Of a stretch of 64,000 nucleotides of DNA, positions 55,601-62,748 are shown in pieces. Each line of letters opens with the position of its first letter. Position 1 is the first letter of the stretch. This DNA is from Symsagittifera roscoffensis (Eukaryota; Xenacoelomorpha; Acoela; Convolutidae). The DNA is taken from the NCBI RefSeq assembly GCF_963678635.1, contig NC_087068.1, forward strand, positions 9,494,027 through 9,558,026, given 5' to 3'. The notes below the pieces were generated by a model. It saw only the letters and a list, made by a program, of their open reading frames with translations. It was not told the DNA's origin and ran no database searches. The position numbers and the translations under genes are program-made.

Positions 55601-56982
55601 TTCCTTAATTGTGGTGTTAAGGTCATCATTAAGATTTCTGTCATCTTTGTGTTTTTATAGTCGTGCGTATTTAATGAATATGCTTTTCGAACTAGTGTTT
55701 CGATTCGTACTGCTATTTGCTTGATGGTTTCGTTTGGTAGTCTGCGAATTTCATTACATAAAACTCTTTGTTGTTGTTTGTTTCTTTCGGAGTCAAACAT
55801 TTTTGAAAATTCCTGTGTAAACCTTTTCCAGTTTGATTTTATTTCTAGAGGTAGTACTGAAAACCATTTTTGGGCTGCGCCATCTAAGGTTGTTTGTATT
55901 AACGCTGTGCGTCGATGTATCCAATTTTGATGTAGTGGCGTATTAATTGGTTCAGGTCCAATATTTAAAATCAGGTTTGCTGTTACTGCATTTAAATAAT
56001 CTTCTACAGAGTATTCAGGGTCTGTTCCTGTGAAAACCATTAAAGGTTTGTTTGATGTTATTGATGATCCACCCATAAGGTATGGATTCATTGTCATTTG
56101 TAATGATTCTGCTGCATTTGGCATTTGAGAAAAATTCGAAAGTTGGTTTCTTGTTATTTCATGTTGTTGGAGATAATATGGGAGTGGTATTTCATTTTGC
56201 ATTTGTGATGCTTGATACGAGTGTGCAGTCATTGGATTTTGTTGTTGAATTGGTTGAAAAGATTGTGTATTAATTAAATTTTGTTGTTGAATTGGTTGTT
56301 GATGTTGTGCATCTATTGGTTGTGGAGAAAAATTTCTATGATTTGTACGTGTTCTCTGTATTCCTTGTCTACGATATTCTTGAGTATTTTGTGCAAATAT
56401 ATCTGGTTGTAAGAAATCATCATCTGAGGATAAATAATCCATTTGATAAGATGTCTGTTTTTTATTTTTATTTTGTTGAAAAAATGGGTAATTTTCACTG
56501 TGATCCTGTGGAGGATTTGTTTGGAAATTTATTGAATTAGGTTGGGTCATTGGGTTATCCCAATTTCGAGATCTTGTATATTGGTTAAAATTTCTTTGTG
56601 GTTGATTATATGTTTTTGATGGATGTGTATAATTATAATTATGGTCTGCAAAGTTGTTTCTAGTGAATGTTTTGCGTGTTTTTGATGGTATTGTCATGGG
56701 TCTGTATGTTTGGTAATCCATATGTGAATATTTAGGGGCAACCGAAGGTTTAACGGTTGATTGTAAGGTTACCTGTGTTTGTGAAGGATTTGTATTTCTT
56801 GGTGTTGTTAAATTTGGGCGTATTGGTGAAATACTTTGTTGTGTAGTTGTTGTGTGTACAATTTCTTCATTTATGAAGTGTGATGGTGTCTGGATATCTT
56901 GTTGAGTAAGATTCCTAGTTCCATTGAGGTTTTCATTGTGTATAACTGTAGAGTTTAAACTATTATTTTGTGTATCGGGCAA
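49615..56982 (-). CDS. gag-pol: Gag-protease-RT-RNase H-integrase polyprotein
   Basis: Single uninterrupted frame. Numbering from the TTG at 56982: Gln/Asn/Pro-rich N-terminus; gag capsid region about 310-495; CX2CX4HX4C knuckle 555-568; an Asn/Arg/Ser/Tyr-rich tract about 625-780; aspartic protease with D-S-G at 942-944; RT about 1290-1480 with YLDD 1450-1453; RNase H from about 1590 (catalytic D1599); integrase with zinc-binding His/Cys (CNDCIVC about 1997), catalytic D2034, D2094, E2130 (D,D-35-E) and a GPY/F-type module near 2307. No ATG occurs before residue 88 (56721). The frame is open back to about 57177, overlapping ORF2 by about 80 nt in the -1 frame. Start by frameshift, splicing or at Met88 is unresolved. 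There is no stop or shift between gag and pol. Confidence 0.95.
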   Translation of the reverse strand: MPDTQNNSLNSTVIHNENLNGTRNLTQQDIQTPSHFINEEIVHTTTTQQSISPIRPNLTTPRNTNPSQTQVTLQSTVKPSVAPKYSHMDYQTYRPMTIPSKTRKTFTRNNFADHNYNYTHPSKTYNQPQRNFNQYTRSRNWDNPMTQPNSINFQTNPPQDHSENYPFFQQNKNKKQTSYQMDYLSSDDDFLQPDIFAQNTQEYRRQGIQRTRTNHRNFSPQPIDAQHQQPIQQQNLINTQSFQPIQQQNPMTAHSYQASQMQNEIPLPYYLQQHEITRNQLSNFSQMPNAAESLQMTMNPYLMGGSSITSNKPLMVFTGTDPEYSVEDYLNAVTANLILNIGPEPINTPLHQNWIHRRTALIQTTLDGAAQKWFSVLPLEIKSNWKRFTQEFSKMFDSERNKQQQRVLCNEIRRLPNETIKQIAVRIETLVRKAYSLNTHDYKNTKMTEILMMTLTPQLRKIAIKKRASHPSSIREPDLDFRKLVDKLEQAEITMKLEETENLKLQYVNKIETTPTNINNIQESETDLVEKITEILNIYEKNPNFKGKPSFKKWCNYCRRYGHSISECRQKQQDNQNKPQKYREPNKSFYQYMKKDQNLPNKTVHSNNSSGKPLPNNTNYTRNQSPYNSSYRGRSPERRNTNNSSQNHYNRPNSRNNYSRSNSNTQRFVSRSNSQSRNNYYPNNQSRNSSYNRNRNYSYNRNRSHSNNRNQNYPNNQSRNNSYNRSNYNRPNNNYQNRSRNNSQNRHSSNNNRYRNYSQSPHRNNNNYNNSNNRHRSSTPKHQRQINQVQSNPETTSDPPGIDDTVTDTLQLNQINCTSSDSESDTENTLSINMIKVENDYESVIYEQPFSSHIYENQSEFLQNYYTTPINSTPTTQETNEINTTNQTNKNTKTKCLNTNHIYQNIQKEQPKEKIWTIPFLLESPRNKEFQPPDLEIDFLIDSGAESNIINIPTWNEIKTLHPKLTPLETSSKLATAQGSTLINYRKIQLFLLPTRTMEQSKILNKPFKQIFHITDIKYNIIGIPFISKYIPTINILNSKILIKDKYTKTKETSLTFFQRLNKQPPFFSKFYPIFNQQRKHLKPLSGNIYNFSIKQVHQYDKEQNKQKFYMSEFEFKPIHKFFKITISSIKYLKNSNSDIISLHVYNNTPYQVTLPLGLLGYCETNATISPIHEKAYRVNNILQLLDICQSTILNEELSINNIISNENRNTDYFTKTPYFKPTFNISNYTEDQQKFLTMFNFQHSQITQDEFEKLAKQLIKYSSVYATSKFDVGKISSSLHLPLKPDAVFKKQRASKVPIHLHDKVNRLLDILEQYNIISPVNKEEQPKGNTFINPVIILAKGESLKIVLDARYLNSLIDESKCNWPIEPIQVILTKINGKYFTTADMNSAYNQMPLDEQSRRLTQFVIGNQQYEFNRLFYGISIGPAAFSAFMSKIFRPLILKKNAITYLDDVFMQSQTKDEMFNVLEKYHQILQNENLKAAPDKSHFFLTRVKFLGHNIERKTITPLKSRIDAIQKLQPPTNKKKIQEFLGMLNFLSKYVYKMQLYLRPFYNILRQQNNFEWNTEHQTRFEEIKKLLTEQISNTIPDSNQPFYAMCDASNFGIGAALLQSHNGTNKMNLISANSRLFTQAELRLSTLMRECTAIIYTLTEYEFLILGSKHPTVLFTDHKPIIFLFTQKSNPNHRVYRFQLILMKFPNLHIVWTAGKNLALPDTLSRNTPPELLTRKTTVEIPKNIKFYLAENETSPRLECKYAVKTDIEQSQINNLQHFPLYLDCQNNHYEVDLLGTSTFKPIPYSQWIKNNTQQKRTKQHPPKKDHFPLIEKEDLTDKINLSGPQTNDSKYTINQVFDLHDPLDTIPLSKLEIENIFLPPTEIITISTLKQYQNLDPVIRQLKSWHKYKTKPIKADSTILGNKTLLRYFRKFNNTTINENTDLLEYNLNESTVPCLPLSMILIAFNISHTQNIKGHSGSEKTYSNFIQNFYFPNAPIWIKVLCNDCIVCQLNKPYPNQKQIAQKQDFKGQSLYFNHRISFDTKGPISPSSEGNSYIMVIVDAFTHYVALNPVPHCNAYYAYTTLYEHWIAKFGLPEILVTDNGTEFINNEIITLCHLYNIKHKPRTSHAPWTNGLVEGMNRSLQEYLRCIINGNDTKYTEWSADVKLFPLAYNSQITTTLGMSPYEMVFNQKPRKPIMFTANSHKNAQGYCQSNKDSICYNLPLHTHDEDHFHHPQILKLASGTHTEWILNRDKKHNEIYQKITKKLLQRQNINEQINSRFTPASDLKIGTFVLIPNFNTQKGISKKLQPLRKGPYQIIAKPTDVTYKITDSNKKEIVQHRNNLLPYYPKEYALRELTQLYSFTGLKIVQNEPHLKNTEQNDNPTENQNTKPTATKNTTKNLDHKESQKQRKNRKMTEQIIPQEEIDKSEHRKTTRLRNQPRKNYKMFIPQSKILKKVEYQK

Positions 56983-57095
56983 AAATGTATTATAGTTTAA
57001 TGGTGTTGCATCAATGGTTAATGGTATTACTTTTACATAATCTCTTATGTAAGATATCGTACTTATTGCTTGACTTGAGATTGATTGTGGGAAGC

Positions 57096-57842
57096 TTATA
57101 AATGCTGGATGAGACCATTCGGGGTCCCAAACATAATCTGATTGTTCTGTGATAGCGGTATCATCGTTCGAGTTTTGGGTCTAAAATTTTTTCTTGCTTG
57201 TGCAATTAAATCAATATTGTGTGTGAAATAATCTATTATGAACCATGCCAAAATTTTTTGTAGATCGTGTTTTGTATGTTGTGAAACGTCGTCTTTCGTG
57301 AAATTTTCTTTAATGATGTTTAAATAATTTGAGAGTAGTGTGATTTCATGTCGTACTCTTAAATGTTTAGATGTTTCTGTCGGTGAGACATTTGTTATTG
57401 GGATTTCGTTTTCTAATATCGAAATATAACTATATATTATTGCGAAAACTTCATTGGTGAATATGGAGTTTGCTCTTTGTGAGTTATGATATTGGATGCT
57501 TTTTATATATTCTGAAAAAACTTTTGAAAATTCTAAATCAAGATCGTCTGTTTGGATTGTATATTTTCTATTATTATGGTTTGGTGAGGTGAATTCTATG
57601 GAGTAGATTCCATACTGTTGTGTTATGTTGCATATATCTTTTAAGTAGTGGTCTATGATTTGTCTTTTGATTTTTACATCTGGGAACTCTGTTTTACATG
57701 GACTAATTCCGGGTTCAAATAAATTTACGAGTAAATTTTGACAAAATATGTGTTGTCCTCTATCAGTATCTGCGTCTACTATAAAAGGAAAGATTTCATC
57801 ATCATCTGGACTTTCTTCACCTGGAGTGTGCGTTGAGCTCAT
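57096..57842 (-). CDS. ORF2 (248 aa), unknown, upstream of gag-pol
   Basis: ATG 57842, overlapping the end of ORF1 by 26 nt. The product is mixed alpha-helical, acidic at the start (EESPDDDEIFPFIVDADTD) and basic at the end (RKNFRPKTRT). No family is recognised. Its last 80 nt overlap the open start of gag-pol in the -1 frame, so it could supply the N-terminus of a longer Gag polyprotein. The position suggests a structural, matrix-like role, but this is inference. A heptamer A-AAT-TTT (57181-57190 region) precedes the overlap, but a slip there would meet a TAG at once. Confidence 0.7.
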   Translation of the reverse strand: MSSTHTPGEESPDDDEIFPFIVDADTDRGQHIFCQNLLVNLFEPGISPCKTEFPDVKIKRQIIDHYLKDICNITQQYGIYSIEFTSPNHNNRKYTIQTDDLDLEFSKVFSEYIKSIQYHNSQRANSIFTNEVFAIIYSYISILENEIPITNVSPTETSKHLRVRHEITLLSNYLNIIKENFTKDDVSQHTKHDLQKILAWFIIDYFTHNIDLIAQARKNFRPKTRTMIPLSQNNQIMFGTPNGLIQHL

Positions 57843-58284
57843 TTTTTCGTTCGATGACTGTTAATATGTAATTATTAATGTGTCGAATTGGTTGATTCCA
57901 ATTGTATAAATGTACTGGTTTGTGTTTGTACTGCTTTTTTATTCTTCTTTTTCCTCTTTTTGATGAATTTGAAGTTGTTTCTGAGTCAGAAAAATATAAT
58001 TGATCGTGAAGTGGGTAATTTTTATCTATTGATTCTTTTAGTTTGTAAAGTTCGTCTAAACTGTTGGTTTCTGATTCTGAAAATGCGTTTCGATTTTTTG
58101 AAAATCTTTTTCGTGTTATTTGTCTTTGTTTCGTTATTATTTTTCTTTTTAGTGTTTGTCGTTTTGTTCGAATGTATCCAACTGTTTGTGTATGAGGTGT
58201 GATTACAAGGTCGTATTTTTTGTTATCTATTTCACAATTGTGTAAAACGATTGTTTGTTTATTTCCTAGGTTTTTAAATGACAT
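57817..58284 (-). CDS. ORF1 (155 aa), basic protein
   Basis: ATG 58284, the first substantial ORF after the leader. Two strongly basic clusters (about residues 40-66 with KRKIITKQRQITRKRF, and 112-121 with KRGKRRIKK) flank an acidic Ser-rich middle. It resembles nuclear or RNA-binding regulatory proteins in composition; no family is recognised. The end overlaps ORF2's ATG. Such an ORF ahead of gag is unusual for Ty3/gypsy elements. Confidence 0.7.
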   Translation of the reverse strand: MSFKNLGNKQTIVLHNCEIDNKKYDLVITPHTQTVGYIRTKRQTLKRKIITKQRQITRKRFSKNRNAFSESETNSLDELYKLKESIDKNYPLHDQLYFSDSETTSNSSKRGKRRIKKQYKHKPVHLYNWNQPIRHINNYILTVIERKNELNAHSR

Positions 58285-59217
58285 AAGGTTTAGGATGACG
58301 GATGCAAAAGGTTGTTAAATGATTTCTATTTTCTTAAACTGTTAGTTCTTACGATTTTTTGGTTAGCTTAACCTGGGTCTATTTGTTCAGGGTTGGAGAG
58401 AAAAGTATATCGATTCCGAAGAATGATTTTTTACTTTCTCGTGGCTAGTATAAGTTAAGGTGTTAACTTACTTAATCTTACTTAGGGGTAGTGATTGTGT
58501 TCAAGGGTTGGAGAATAGTAAATCGATCCACAAGGTTCAGGTATAATTAGAACGCGAGTAGTTCGTTAGATACTATTTTAAACTTACTAAGTCTAAGATT
58601 TATCCTGGGTCTGGTAAGAGGGGGGGTCAAGTGAAGGATGAATAACCGAAGTTCTTCACTGTTTATCCTAATTTGAATGATTAGTTTTGTTTAAAAATTT
58701 CTATTAGTCTTAGGTCTTTAGAAAGGGTTGGGTAGTGAATCGACGTTCGAGGTCGTTAGACACTAATTAAGTGGGTGGGGGAGAACAAAGTTGTTCTGTT
58801 TGATCCAAGGATAAGCCTTGATGATCAAATTTGAAATTTAATTAAGTAGAATATGATTTAAGATCCAAGGATAAGCCTTGATGATCTGGTTTTAAAATTA
58901 AGTGAATTTAAGTTTTAATAAAATTTTAAATGTGTGTAAAGGAAAGATTTAGTGTTTTGATGATATTAGTGGGTTTATGATTGCTGTTATGTTTTAGGTG
59001 ATGGAGCTGGAACAACAGGATGATTTATGATTATTAACCATTTATTGTCATGCTACTAATTTTTATTTTTTATTTTTCAATAAATATTTTTCAAACATGT
59101 TTTGTATATTACTGCAGAATTTTAGGAAAACGATCTTAGATCTTTTTATCAATCGTTATTGTATATTAATAATTTTGTTTAGCGCCTGAAATGATTTTGA
59201 AGATTAACTTCAAGATT

Positions 59218-59451
59218 TTATGTTTGCAAATGAAAATCTAAATTCATTGCCAATAGTATTCTAAATATAAAAGTTTGTTCTGGTTTTTGCCGAACTATCA
59301 TATAGCTATATGGCAAGTTTCTACTTTGTCGTATGTCGTCTCTGGTTCGAGGTCTTCTTCCAATTCCGGGTAGTTCTGTTATGGTTCGGAATATTGGCTC
59401 TGATCTATTGAGTCGTAGAGACATTTCGATTAAATTATTGTCGTATAACAT
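59218..59451 (-). CDS. Candidate leader ORF (77 aa)
   Basis: The first ATG after the 5' LTR (59451) opens 77 codons, with a fairly complex composition (RSEPIFRTITELPGIGRRPR) unlike the low-complexity leader. It could be a translated upstream ORF or a first coding exon spliced to downstream genes. No homolog is recognised and there is no second copy in the window to test it. Confidence 0.3.
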   Translation of the reverse strand: MLYDNNLIEMSLRLNRSEPIFRTITELPGIGRRPRTRDDIRQSRNLPYSYMIVRQKPEQTFIFRILLAMNLDFHLQT

Positions 59452-59515
59452 TTTGTAAATGTTTTTGTCTAATTTCTAATCTATTTTGGTTAATTCTAAG
59501 CTATTAAGGTCTTGT

Positions 59516-59536
59516 TCGAGACTTATGGTCGCACCA
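59516..59536 (-). other. Putative tRNA primer binding site
   Basis: Two bases after the 5' LTR the minus strand reads TGGTGCGACCATAAGTCTCG, beginning with the TGG complementary to tRNA 3' CCA. A two-base gap is common in LTR elements. I do not assign the tRNA. Confidence 0.7.
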
Positions 59537-59538
59537 GA

Positions 59539-59948
59539 TGAGTTAGGACCGAGTTGGTTAACTCATAGAGTAATTTCGGATAGGGTACACCGTCTGCTCG
59601 TCACGCTATCTTATTTTCGGCCGGATAGATTCGTGCAACTTCTTAGTCTAATACCGATCCTAATCTTACTCTTATACTATATAGTCTCAGGTTGTTTAAC
59701 TAGTCTCTGCTAGGCTCAATAGATCTAGGGTATACTGGTTTATTGCGGCTGCTGAAGTGCTCGGGAGAGTCCAACTAATTTCTAAGTTAAATTCAAATCT
59801 CTCTGGTGCTGAAATTACAAGTAACTTCAGCACTTACAAATAAGTGGGTTGTTAGTTAGATGGATCATGATTGGTTAATATTAAATACTTTACATTGGTA
59901 AAACATTTAATTTATCCAATCATAAAATGTAGTTTAGATCAGGTTCCA
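59539..59948 (-). repeat. 5' LTR of the giant element
   Basis: 410 bp. On the minus strand it starts TGGAACCTGATC and ends CCTAACTCA. It is followed on the plus strand by TTGG, the target duplication. It should contain the promoter and polyadenylation signal. Confidence 0.97.
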
Positions 59949-59952
59949 TTGG

Positions 59953-60797
59953 CGTTAAAACAATCTTCACCAAAAATGAAACATTTTGAACTTTAGCTTC
60001 TAATTTATTGTGGTAAATCGTTTAAGTCGATAAACTAACATAGTTTTAAAGCTTCCAAGATTTGCAATCATTTAAAAACAAACAGTTCTGCCTGTTAATG
60101 ACTTTAACATTTATTCTTAATGTTGATTGCTCGAGCCATTTGTGACTTTTCATTTGTAAACGTGCGCACCCGCCGTGAAACTAGCACTAGTAACTCCTAA
60201 GGAAAACACTAAGGGCTCCCGCGAGGACTGTCCACTGATTTACAAAAATTTTTATGCTCCCAATAATTGACTATATTGGTTTTATTTTTGGCATAAAGTT
60301 ATATAGATTTGATTTTGAAGAACAAGTGATGGACCCTTCTGGTGTAATCGCTTCTGAAAAGCTGACGCCGTCAACTTCTGCTGNNNNNNNNNNNNNNNNN
60401 NNNNNNCTAGTCTCACAAAAAATGGTCTCAAATTTCTGCGAAAAGCTAGTACTTATACCATATTTTTGATTTTCATAAATATTTTTCTCAGAAAATGCTA
60501 AGTTATTTATAATTTACACTAAAAGTTATACTTTGCTAATTCTGCCGCCAGCAGATTCAAACAGTGTCTGGTATTGTGGCAAGTTTCAAGCTTTTTTAGA
60601 ACACGAGTAAGGAACTGCAATAATCAGCGATTGAAGCCAATCCTCTTCAATTGAGACAAACTAAATGGCAAACTGGTAATCAAGCACAAATCACTTTCTA
60701 ATAATTATAGCAGATTTAAATTTTCAAAGGTTGCGAATGAAAATAATGGAACATCTTTAAAGTGTCCAATTGTATTTTTTGAGGGGCCTAGGAAATT
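59953..60797. other. Spacer between the two retroelements
   Basis: Host-type AT-rich DNA with a 23-bp assembly gap (60384-60406). Just left of the gap a short plus-strand frame (MDPSGVIASEKLTPSTSA) could be the start of an exon but is cut by the gap. The dispersed repeat copy B occupies 60407-60747. Confidence 0.5.
60407..60747. repeat. Dispersed repeat, copy B
   Basis: A diverged copy of 28542-28875 in the same orientation, starting CTAGTCTCACAAAAAATGGTCTCAA directly at the gap edge. The left boundary of the full repeat may be hidden in the gap. Confidence 0.7.
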
Positions 60798-61176
60798 TGA
60801 GTTATGTATTATCTACTGTACTCATAGAGTAATTTCAGATGAGGTACACCGTCTGCTCGTCACGCTTTCTTATTTTCGACCGGATAGATTCGTGCAACTT
60901 CTTAGTCTAATAACGATCTTAATCTTACTATTATATATCCTAGTCTCAATAGATCTAGTGTACACCGGTTTGCGCGAGTTAGTTCCAGAATGAGAACAAC
61001 TGTATGCTAAGTTTAATTCAAATTGCTCTGGTGTTGAAACTACAAGTATATTCAACATTTTACAAATAAATAGGATGTTAGTTTGATGGAATATGATTGG
61101 TTAGTATTTAATATTTTATAAAGATGAAATATCATAATATTAACCAATTATAAATACAAGTTTAGATCCGGTTCCA
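60798..61176 (-). repeat. LTR of a second, diverged family member
   Basis: Starts TGAGTTATG and ends GGTTCCA. It shares long blocks with the 410-bp LTR, for example ACACCGTCTGCTCGTCACGCT, but carries deletions and many substitutions (about 379 bp). The same orientation as the giant element makes this the 3' LTR of a copy whose body extends past the right edge. Confidence 0.85.
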
Positions 61177-62748
61177 CCCATCCGGGGTTTAGAGAGTTTT
61201 AGTTTTTGTTCTCTTATATTCATCAGCGACGGAGGATGGATGAAGTTCGTTTGTATGTCGCGAGCATCAATTTTGTTCCGTTCTTGGAGAAGAAAGCTTC
61301 AGGAAACTGGAATCGTGGATATCAGTTTGTCATTCAACACTGATTGTGACCGCCAACTGTTGCTGTTGTTTCTAGAAGTCAATCTGATTCCAGAATGGTT
61401 TGTTATGGTCGTTTGTCTTTGTTTTGTGGAGAATTGTGTTTCGGTCTCGTTTGGTAGTGGCATGAGCTTTGAGCTTGGATGCAATGCCTGGTGACTTAGA
61501 TCTGTACGTATATTTGAACATCGAGATGGCCATTGTTCTGTTGCGATGCCAAATCTTACTTTAAATCCATTGAGTGTAGTGACTGTAGGCGGCATGTCAG
61601 GTGGGTTTTGCATTCCGTAGTTGGAGTGTGATTGGGTTGTCAGATTCCTTGATGCTCGTCTTTGGGCTGTTTGTAATCTGTATACTGCATTATATCATTT
61701 ACATATACCAATCTTTGTTAGTTATATTTTTTAGTTATGATCTTTATATTAGTAATTATCGCAAAAGCGTTATTATTTAGTTCGGTTATTCCTAAGAGCT
61801 ACTCACACTTGAGTAACTCCCGTCAAAAATAGTGTCTGTGTGTCACAAAGCGTCGATGTAGCGCGGTGGGTGAGGCCGGCTATAGAGCATGGTATAATTT
61901 CGAGCTCTCTTTTTGGAGGGTCCTGTGTTAGTTCAACTTTTTATGCTATTTTTTATAACTAGTGTTTTCTTTTGTTGTCTTGGCTTTGTCTTGTTTTCAA
62001 AAATCGAATTGTTTGTTTTGGTTTTGTCTTTCGATATTTTAGTGTTTTTTTCTTTTATGTTCAGACTTAAAAGTAGTCTTTAAAAGAATAGTTATCCGGT
62101 TCTTATATTGGTGTTATTCCAGTTTGGGTACCGTGGGTTTTCTTTTCTTAGTCATGCTGTTAGGTTGTGGTTTATGGTGTTTAGTAGGCTTGCGTTGATT
62201 AGTTTGGATTATTATATAATTCCTTTCCAACCGGGTTAAGGGAAAATTTGAGACGTGTGAATTTTTTTAAAGTTGTTCTCAGTGTAAGTTGAAACTCAAA
62301 TTCATTTCTTAAAATAATTCTTTGTGGGCGGGCAGTGCAAATTTGGATAGAATATGTGGGCGAGAGTATATAAAGAAGCGTCTTTAAAAAGGTTAGTACT
62401 GCTATTCTGCAATTTATGAACAATTTGTCCTTAACTACTACTTTTGAAATTAGATATTTTACTGCTTTATTTGTCGGTTAAAATTATCAAATTATTTTCA
62501 ATACATGAATATTTAATGCTTTAAGGAAAAGAATTTATTTAATAATTTACTGCTTTGTACGGGATAATTTAGTTACTTTATTTATTGATAGGTTAAAAAA
62601 ATGAATAATTTAAAAAAAAACGAATTTTTGTTTTTTATTTTGCTTTCTTATTTGTAGATGATTAATGATTGTGCCTATAAAGAAAAAGAGAAAACATTGC
62701 ATAATAATGGTTAATGTTGTTTTGAATTTTTTTAGTTAAATATCGAAT
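61177..62748 (-). other. 3' noncoding region of the second family member
   Basis: Collinear with 41440-43051 of the giant element. It retains the purine tract next to the LTR, the 9-bp-stem hairpin at 61796-61819 and the GGCCGGCTATAGAGCATG block, separated by diverged sequence. The open frames here (61240-61494, 61299-61613, 62199-62423) are not shared and not credible genes. Confidence 0.65.

Larger units (their letters stand above)
58285..59538 (-). other. 1.25-kb leader of the giant element with internal repeats
   Basis: Lies between the 5' LTR and ORF1 on the minus strand. It contains a perfect 24-bp direct repeat (GATCCAAGGATAAGCCTTGA..., 58802-58825 and 58862-58885). It also has three diverged copies of a GGGTTGGAGA...ATCGAT phrase (58388-58420, 58503-58535, 58721-58750). 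This repeat-rich leader may be the packaging region or an internal ribosome entry region. Confidence 0.6.
41030..59948 (-). mobile_element. Complete 18.9-kb Ty3/gypsy-type retrovirus-like element
   Basis: Two 410-bp LTRs (41030-41439 and 59539-59948) with TG...CA ends differ at one base by my alignment. TTGG flanks both outer ends (41026-41029 and 59949-59952), a 4-bp target duplication. The integrase has intact D,D-35-E spacing and the RT has YLDD. Minus-strand gene order is leader ORF, ORF1, ORF2, gag-pol, two small membrane ORFs, Pro/Ser-rich ORF, envelope-like ORF, then an accessory ORF with an internal UAA. At 18,919 bp it is far longer than typical gypsy or errantivirus elements (about 5-9 kb). 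The coding strand is rich in A and C and poor in G. All signs point to a very recent insertion. Confidence 0.95.

Noticed and set aside
57181-57190. A-AAT-TTT slippery heptamer as the gag-pol frameshift site
   Set aside because: The -1 frame meets TAG immediately after the heptamer, so it cannot lead into gag-pol.
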